NCBI GenBank assembly: GCA_949155905.1
Contig: CASCWU010000011.1
Location: 1-56,063, forward strand
Direction: 5' to 3'
Length of the DNA: 56,063 nucleotides
From: an uncultured Lachnospiraceae bacterium
Lineage (GTDB): Bacteria > Bacillota > Clostridia > Lachnospirales > Lachnospiraceae
Shown here: positions 51,376 through 56,063 of the stretch, in pieces
Numbering within the stretch: position 1 is the first letter of the stretch
Layout of the letters: every line of letters begins with the position of its first letter
The notes under the pieces: generated by a model
What the model was told of the DNA's origin: nothing
Databases searched by the model: none
Seen by the model: the letters and a program-made list of their open reading frames with translations, nothing else
Program-made: the position numbers and the translations under genes

Positions 51376-53988
51376 CTAATGAACCGACACAACCAGCTTT
51401 GTCCCATCAAAATCCACCACCAGGCGGCTTCCCGGCGCTAAATCCTCCGCGATCATCTTCCGGGCAATCAGTGTTTCTACTCTGGACTGAAGGAATCGCT
51501 TTAGCGGCCTTGCACCATAGTTCGGATCAAAGCCCTCTTCGATCACATAATCCTTTGCCCGGTCAGTTACTTCGACAGAAAGCTGCTTCTCTGCCAGACG
51601 GCCTGCCAGCTCCTTTAACATCAAATCAACAATTCCCTTGATATTGTCCTTGGCCAATGGCTTATAGAATACGATTTCATCCAGACGGTTTAAAAACTCC
51701 GGACGGAAGCTCTGCTTTAACAGGGCGTCTACCTGCTTCCTGGCCTCCTCGGAAATCGAGCCGTCCGGCTGGATTCCCTCTAAAATATACGGTGAACCAA
51801 GGTTTGAGGTCAAAATGATAATCGTATTTTTAAAGTCCACCGTCCGTCCCTGGGAATCGGTAATCCGTCCATCGTCCAGTAGCTGAAGCAATACGTTAAA
51901 GACGTCCGGATGTGCCTTTTCAATCTCGTCAAAGAGAATCACGGCGTATGGTTTTCTACGGACGGCCTCTGTCAGCTGACCTCCCTCCTCGTAGCCGACA
52001 TATCCTGGAGGCGCTCCGATCAGACGGCTGACGCTGTACTTCTCCATATATTCGCTCATGTCGATTCGTACCATGCTTTTTTCATCATCAAACAGAGCCT
52101 CCGCCAACGCCTTGGCCAGCTCGGTTTTTCCGACACCAGTCGGCCCTAAAAACAGGAAGGAGCCAATCGGCTTGCTTGGATCCTTGATTCCGGCACGGGA
52201 TCGCAGGATGGCCTCTGCTACCTTTTCTACTGCCTCATCCTGGCCGATTACCCGGCGATGAAGGATTTCTTCCATACCAAGCAGCTTGTCCCGCTCGCCC
52301 TCCATCAGCTTCGAGACCGGAATCCCCGTCCAGCGGCAGATGATCCGGGCGATTTCTTCCTCTGTCACCTTGTCACGCAGCAGCGAATTGTGGCCTCTTG
52401 TCTCGCCGTTTTCCTCTGCTTGCCGTTCTTCCTCCTCCAGTTGTTTTTTCAGCTGCGGCAATGTGCCGTACTTTAACTCGGCGGCCTTTTCCAGATCGTA
52501 TTCCCGCTCGGCTCGCTCGATCTCTGCGCTGGTGCGCTCGATCTCTTCCCGCAGCCCTTGTACCTTTGTAATCGACTGCTTCTCATTTTCCCATTTGGCC
52601 TTCATCTGGGCAAACTGATCCCGCATATCGGCCAGTTCCTTCTGGATTTCCTTTAAATGCTCCTCGGAAAGCCGGTCGCTCTCCTTTTTTAACGCTGCCT
52701 CTTCGATCTCATGCTGCATGATTTTGCGCGAAATCTCATCTAGCTCGGTCGGCATCGAATCCATCTCCGTCCGAATCAGGGCGCAGGCTTCATCGACAAG
52801 GTCAATGGCCTTATCCGGTAGGAACCGGTCGGAAATATAACGGTTGGACAGCACAGCCGCAGCAATCAGAGCCTGATCCTGAATTTTTACGCCGTGGAAC
52901 ACCTCATAGCGTTCCTTTAAGCCACGCAGAATGGAAATCGTATCCTCCACGGCCGGTTCCCCGACGATGACCGGCTGGAACCGACGCTCCAGCGCCGCGT
53001 CCTTTTCGATGTACTGGCGGTATTCGTTTAAGGTCGTCGCCCCGATACAGTGCAGCTCGCCTCTGGCTAACATCGGCTTTAGCAGGTTTCCAGCGTCCAT
53101 CGCCCCGTCTGTTTTCCCGGCTCCGACAATCGTATGCAGCTCGTCGATAAAAAGGATGATCTGTCCCTCGGATTTTTTAATTTCCTGCAACACAGCCTTA
53201 AACCGTTCCTCAAACTCGCCCCGGTACTTTGCCCCAGCAACCAGCGCCCCCATATCAAGGGAGAAAATCTTTCGGTCTTTTAAGCTTCCCGGCACGTCGC
53301 CCTTGACAATCCGCAGCGCCAGCCCTTCCGCAATCGCTGTTTTTCCGACACCTGGTTCCCCGATCAGCACCGGGTTATTTTTCGTTTTCCGGGATAAAAT
53401 CCGGATCACGTTTCGGATTTCATCGTCCCGGCCAATCACCGGATCGAGCTTGTTGGCTTTGGCCAGTTCGACCAGATCCTGCCCGTATTTTGTCAATACA
53501 TCGTAGGTCTCCTCTGGGTTTTCATTTGTCACCCGCGCCGATCCACGCACCGTCAGCAGAGCGTCTAAAAACCGCTCCTTCGTAATACGAAAGGTATCAA
53601 ATAGCTGCTGGAGCAGCCGTTCCGCCTTGGAAAGCAGTCCAATCATCACATGCTCGACTGACAGATATTCGTCCTTCATCTGCTTCGCCTGCGCTTCAGC
53701 CTCGTTTAAGGCTTCCTCTGCCTCCCTCGAAATATAGACCGCATTCATACTGGTACGGCTGCCACTGACCTTTGGATAGCCGTCAATGATATGCTTTGTT
53801 TCCGCTAATAAATTCGGAACGGAAATTTCCATCTTCGTCAAAAGCTGCCCGATCAGGCCATCCTCCTGACTGATCAAGGCATAGAGCAAATGCGCCTGCT
53901 CCACGCTGTTGTTCTGTGCCTCTGCTGCCATCGTCTGGGCAGCCTGCAGGGCTTCTATTGTTTTTTGCGTCATTTTATTCGTATTCAT
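51376..53988 (-). CDS. clpB: ATP-dependent disaggregase ClpB
   Basis: 870 aa, usual length. Clp-N repeats (residues 1-145), AAA-1 with [13 protein letters not shown], a coiled-coil M-domain (about 405-520, the mark of ClpB over ClpC) and AAA-2 with [16 protein letters not shown] and the arginine-rich sensor region. Works with DnaK to rescue aggregated proteins in the cytoplasm. AGGAGG precedes ATG 53988. No CIRCE element or CtsR box was seen upstream; it follows the ribbon-helix-helix gene and may share its promoter. Confidence 0.96.
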   Translation of the reverse strand: MNTNKMTQKTIEALQAAQTMAAEAQNNSVEQAHLLYALISQEDGLIGQLLTKMEISVPNLLAETKHIIDGYPKVSGSRTSMNAVYISREAEEALNEAEAQAKQMKDEYLSVEHVMIGLLSKAERLLQQLFDTFRITKERFLDALLTVRGSARVTNENPEETYDVLTKYGQDLVELAKANKLDPVIGRDDEIRNVIRILSRKTKNNPVLIGEPGVGKTAIAEGLALRIVKGDVPGSLKDRKIFSLDMGALVAGAKYRGEFEERFKAVLQEIKKSEGQIILFIDELHTIVGAGKTDGAMDAGNLLKPMLARGELHCIGATTLNEYRQYIEKDAALERRFQPVIVGEPAVEDTISILRGLKERYEVFHGVKIQDQALIAAAVLSNRYISDRFLPDKAIDLVDEACALIRTEMDSMPTELDEISRKIMQHEIEEAALKKESDRLSEEHLKEIQKELADMRDQFAQMKAKWENEKQSITKVQGLREEIERTSAEIERAEREYDLEKAAELKYGTLPQLKKQLEEEERQAEENGETRGHNSLLRDKVTEEEIARIICRWTGIPVSKLMEGERDKLLGMEEILHRRVIGQDEAVEKVAEAILRSRAGIKDPSKPIGSFLFLGPTGVGKTELAKALAEALFDDEKSMVRIDMSEYMEKYSVSRLIGAPPGYVGYEEGGQLTEAVRRKPYAVILFDEIEKAHPDVFNVLLQLLDDGRITDSQGRTVDFKNTIIILTSNLGSPYILEGIQPDGSISEEARKQVDALLKQSFRPEFLNRLDEIVFYKPLAKDNIKGIVDLMLKELAGRLAEKQLSVEVTDRAKDYVIEEGFDPNYGARPLKRFLQSRVETLIARKMIAEDLAPGSRLVVDFDGTKLVVSVH

Positions 53989-54026
53989 CTATAAACCTCC
54001 TATTTAAAGTTCCGCATCTCCACTTC

Positions 54027-54096
54027 AACGCCCCTATGAGGGGGGGAGAAAATTTTCGCCGCAAAGCGTCGCGTCGGAAATTTCTCCCAGGGCGTT
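54027..54096. other. Long imperfect hairpin upstream of clpB
   Basis: Outer arms AACGCCC (54027-54033) and GGGCGTT (54090-54096), with an inner stem GGGAGAAAATTTT / GGAAATTTCTCCC. It lies in the clpB leader on the minus strand. It could be a thermosensor-like or mRNA-stability structure, or a partial terminator after the upstream gene. Confidence 0.5.
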
Positions 54097-54133
54097 TCCG
54101 TTCCAATGCTGTTTTTTGAGTTTTGTCTCTTCA

Positions 54134-54922
54134 TTAAATCAAATCGAGTCCGCTGCCTAAATAGCTTTCGTAGTACCCGCTGATTTCCTCCGCCAGATCC
54201 GGTTCTCCCTGATGTTCAAAGTAGGTTTTTAAACAGCGATCCAGCACCTTGATATAGCCGCCGATAGCATTGGCCATCCCAACTACTTTTTCATTCTGAT
54301 TTGCTTTCTCCTCTTCGGCGGCCTGCCTAACTCCTGATCGGATATCCTCTGGCCGAATCCCTTCTGGCTGGATACCTCCTGGCCAAACGTCTCCTAACGA
54401 AACACTCCTGTCCTGTCTCGCTCTGGTTTCCTCTCCTAGTCTGGAAAAGCCCCGACGGTACTTTCCGTCCTCATAACCACACGGCACACCCTCTGGATAA
54501 ATCTGCTGCAAATATTGCTCCTCCATCTGGATCCACCAGCGGAAAAATATGCCGATTGCCTCTAAAAAGCTCTGGCTGCTGCTCCGCACGGATACCCGCA
54601 GCTCCCCGGCCAGTTCCTCTGGCTTCTGGTACAATTCAATGCTGTAGCGCACCGTTGGCCGGTATTTGTAACGGATCGGGCTGCGGATAGAAAACATCGA
54701 CTCGGACGCCTGGCTTTGAATCTGATAACATTCCTCCGATAGTATTTGCTCCAAACAGGAAAAAATATCCCGCATCCGCATCTGCGGCGTCACATAAGAC
54801 ACATGCTCGGCCAAAATCTGGTTGATCAGATTGGAGCGGCTGGTATTCCTCGCATAAGCCATCCGGTCAATCGCCTCGACCACATCGTCCATCAGCACCA
54901 AACTGTATACGCTTTTCTTCAA
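54134..54922 (-). CDS. Ribbon-helix-helix protein upstream of clpB
   Basis: 262 aa from a TTG at 54922 (GAGGG site). The first 45 residues look like an RHH (CopG-type) DNA-binding fold: VYSLVLMDDVVEAIDRMAYARNTSRSNLINQIL. The rest is unknown; residues about 180-200 contain a short degenerate Pro/Gly/Ile repeat (GGIQPEGIRPEDIRSG). It has its own promoter and precedes clpB, so it may regulate that operon. Confidence 0.6.
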   Translation of the reverse strand: MKKSVYSLVLMDDVVEAIDRMAYARNTSRSNLINQILAEHVSYVTPQMRMRDIFSCLEQILSEECYQIQSQASESMFSIRSPIRYKYRPTVRYSIELYQKPEELAGELRVSVRSSSQSFLEAIGIFFRWWIQMEEQYLQQIYPEGVPCGYEDGKYRRGFSRLGEETRARQDRSVSLGDVWPGGIQPEGIRPEDIRSGVRQAAEEEKANQNEKVVGMANAIGGYIKVLDRCLKTYFEHQGEPDLAEEISGYYESYLGSGLDLI

Positions 54923-54960
54923 GCTGCCCTCACCTGCCTTTCTTTCTCAACTCTGTTGTC

Positions 54961-54989
54961 ATTCTATCACCAGTTATATAATTTGTCAA
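54961..54989 (-). promoter_or_regulatory. Promoter of the RHH-clpB region
   Basis: Minus strand: TTGACA (54984-54989), 17-nt spacer, TAGAAT (54961-54966). Confidence 0.8.
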
Positions 54990-55097
54990 TAGATTTATAT
55001 AATTTTATTTGCAAATTATTTTAGAGGGGTGGCTTACTCCCAGGAGGAGCTATCACTCTGGGTATCAACCGTAACAGCCCAGACAAGCCGCAAATGG

Positions 55098-55451
55098 TTA
55101 TGACATCTGCCAGTCCTCCGGCATATGCGTATGTCCCCATTTGCAAAGGGCGCTTAAAACCGGCATCAGGCTTTTCCCCTTTTCTGACAAGCAGTATTCC
55201 ACCTTAGGCGGTACCTGCGGATATTCCTTGCGGATCAGGATATCGTCTGCCTCCAGCTCCTTTAACTGGCTGCTGAGCATTTTGTGTGTCACCTTTCCCA
55301 ATGCTCGTTTTAGCTCACTGTAACGCAGAACTTCCTTTTTCCACAGCCAAAATAAAATGTGCATTTTCCATTTTCCGTCAATCAAAGAAATCGCATAGGC
55401 AAATGGCCGGACATTGACTTCCTTACAAATAAGCTCTTCTTGTTTTTTCAT
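55098..55451 (-). CDS. HxlR family transcriptional regulator
   Basis: 117 aa from ATG 55451 (GGAGAAGCAAGG upstream); the frame opens further upstream without a site. Family signature: CPLxx-like N-terminus is absent, but ISLIDGKWKMHILFWLWKKEVLRYSELKRALGKVTHKMLSSQLKEL in outline and the wing VPPKVEYCLSEKGKSLMPVL are classic HxlR winged helix. It is divergent from the flavin oxidoreductase gene, the usual partner of HxlR proteins sensing electrophiles or quinones. Confidence 0.9.
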   Translation of the reverse strand: MKKQEELICKEVNVRPFAYAISLIDGKWKMHILFWLWKKEVLRYSELKRALGKVTHKMLSSQLKELEADDILIRKEYPQVPPKVEYCLSEKGKSLMPVLSALCKWGHTHMPEDWQMS

Positions 55452-55581
55452 CCTTGCTTCTCCTTTTATTCTTTCCTTTTTGATAGTATCTACCCAAAAA
55501 GTGTGTTCTTTCTTTTTTGAGTATATCATGCTATACTGCTATTCAGCAAGGAAAAACAAAAAAAGAAAATGAGGTGCAGCT

Positions 55582-56063
55582 ATGAGTTTATTAAATACGC
55601 CGATTGCAATCGGCACCATCGAACTAAAAAACCGTCTTGTTATGCCCCCGATGGCAACCGCCAAGGCAACCGAGGAAGGAGAAGTGACACCGCAGCTTTG
55701 TGAGTATTATGCAGAAAAATCTGCCGGTGGATACTTGGGACTTATCCTCACCGAGCATAGTTATGTCAGTCTGGAGGGAAAAGCCGGAAAAGGCCAGCTC
55801 TCCATAGCCGACGATCATACGATAAAGGGTCTGACCGATCTGACCAGAGTAATCCATAAAAACGGTTCGTTGGTTATGGCTCAGATCAGCCATGCCGGTG
55901 CTGCTGCCAAAACGGAAATCACGGGAAAAAGGGTTTTAGGAGCAAGTACAGCAGCACTGCCGCAGACAGGGCATGTCCCTGCAGAAATGACACTAGAAGA
56001 TATCCAAAAGGTAATAGCGGATTTTACTGCTGCGGCTGGGAGCCTACGATTATACCGAAGGAG
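55582..56063 (+). pseudogene. Old Yellow Enzyme family NADH:flavin oxidoreductase, partial and apparently deleted
   Basis: Begins ATG 55582 (GAGGTG site) with the OYE start: NRLVMPPMATAKA, GLILTEHSYVS and QISHAGAAA. At DFTAAA the family normally continues with a long segment (RRAKEAGFDGVEIH-type). Here the text jumps to GSLRLYRRR, while the next frame reads LGAYDYTEG, which resembles a much later part of the family. That implies an internal deletion with a frameshift near 56030. The window ends at 56063, so the 3' part is not visible. If intact it would reduce activated C=C bonds using FMN. Confidence 0.6.

Noticed and set aside
54041-54047. G7 run near clpB as a phase-variation tract
   Set aside because: It is intergenic, shorter than the others and inside a hairpin arm.

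Overview
The window looks like chromosome from a gut-type Lachnospiraceae (class Clostridia). The supports are AGGAGG-type ribosome binding sites with many TTG/GTG starts, SpoVB/MurJ-like, MarR, HxlR and ClpB proteins of Firmicute type, a Na+-decarboxylase beta subunit, and a mix of moderate-GC housekeeping genes with an AT-rich surface-glycan island. No rRNA, tRNA or CRISPR array was seen. All calls come from reading the sequence and recognising families; nothing was searched.

Layout. 1-5400 (minus strand): a four-gene cluster, MoxR AAA+ ATPase > DUF5682 protein > VWA (MIDAS) protein > SWIM zinc-finger protein. It runs off the left edge, and the biochemistry of this set is unknown. 5490-7450: an IS200/IS605-like insertion with a TnpB-type nuclease gene, a tnpA remnant and a perfect end hairpin. 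7474-10764: a small hypothetical gene, a SUKH (SMI1/KNR4) gene and an AbiL-type (RloA/RloB-like) abortive-infection pair. 11011-20982: pepC, a very large hybrid histidine kinase, a MOP-family flippase, a phospholipase-D-like protein, and a MarR-MATE operon whose promoter sits inside a long inverted repeat.

21029-40986 is the surface-glycan island. A two-gene unit (GT32 + GT2) has its own promoter. Next comes a long minus-strand operon, 39689 to 23482: acetyltransferase, phosphoglycosyl transferase/epimerase fusion, several GT2/GT4/GT32 enzymes, a GT10 fucosyltransferase-like enzyme, an FkbM methyltransferase, a GT2-pyruvyltransferase fusion, a radical SAM protein and a polysaccharide deacetylase. 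Two layers of phase variation are written in the sequence. First, a tyrosine recombinase gene lies between two perfect 28-bp inverted repeats together with a consensus promoter. In this assembly the promoter points away from the operon into a terminator; inversion would aim it at the operon. The left repeat also forms the core of an intrinsic terminator that would shield the operon in the OFF state. Second, three poly-G tracts sit inside operon genes: two have 9 G (in frame), while one in a glycosyltransferase has 10 G (out of frame). This is the strongest candidate for an undescribed system in the window.

41082-46590: a broken GH3 beta-glucosidase with AraC and TetR regulators, and a divergent MATE exporter. 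46696-48453: Na+-decarboxylase gamma and beta subunits behind a yybP-ykoY (Mn2+) type riboswitch with an overlapping terminator. 48450-51148: a methyltransferase relic and a GH32-HAD fusion. 51376-54989: clpB with an upstream ribbon-helix-helix gene. 55098-56063: an HxlR regulator divergent from an Old Yellow Enzyme gene that appears internally deleted at the right edge. Several genes carry internal deletions or nonsense changes, which points to ongoing local gene decay or to assembly errors that reads should resolve.
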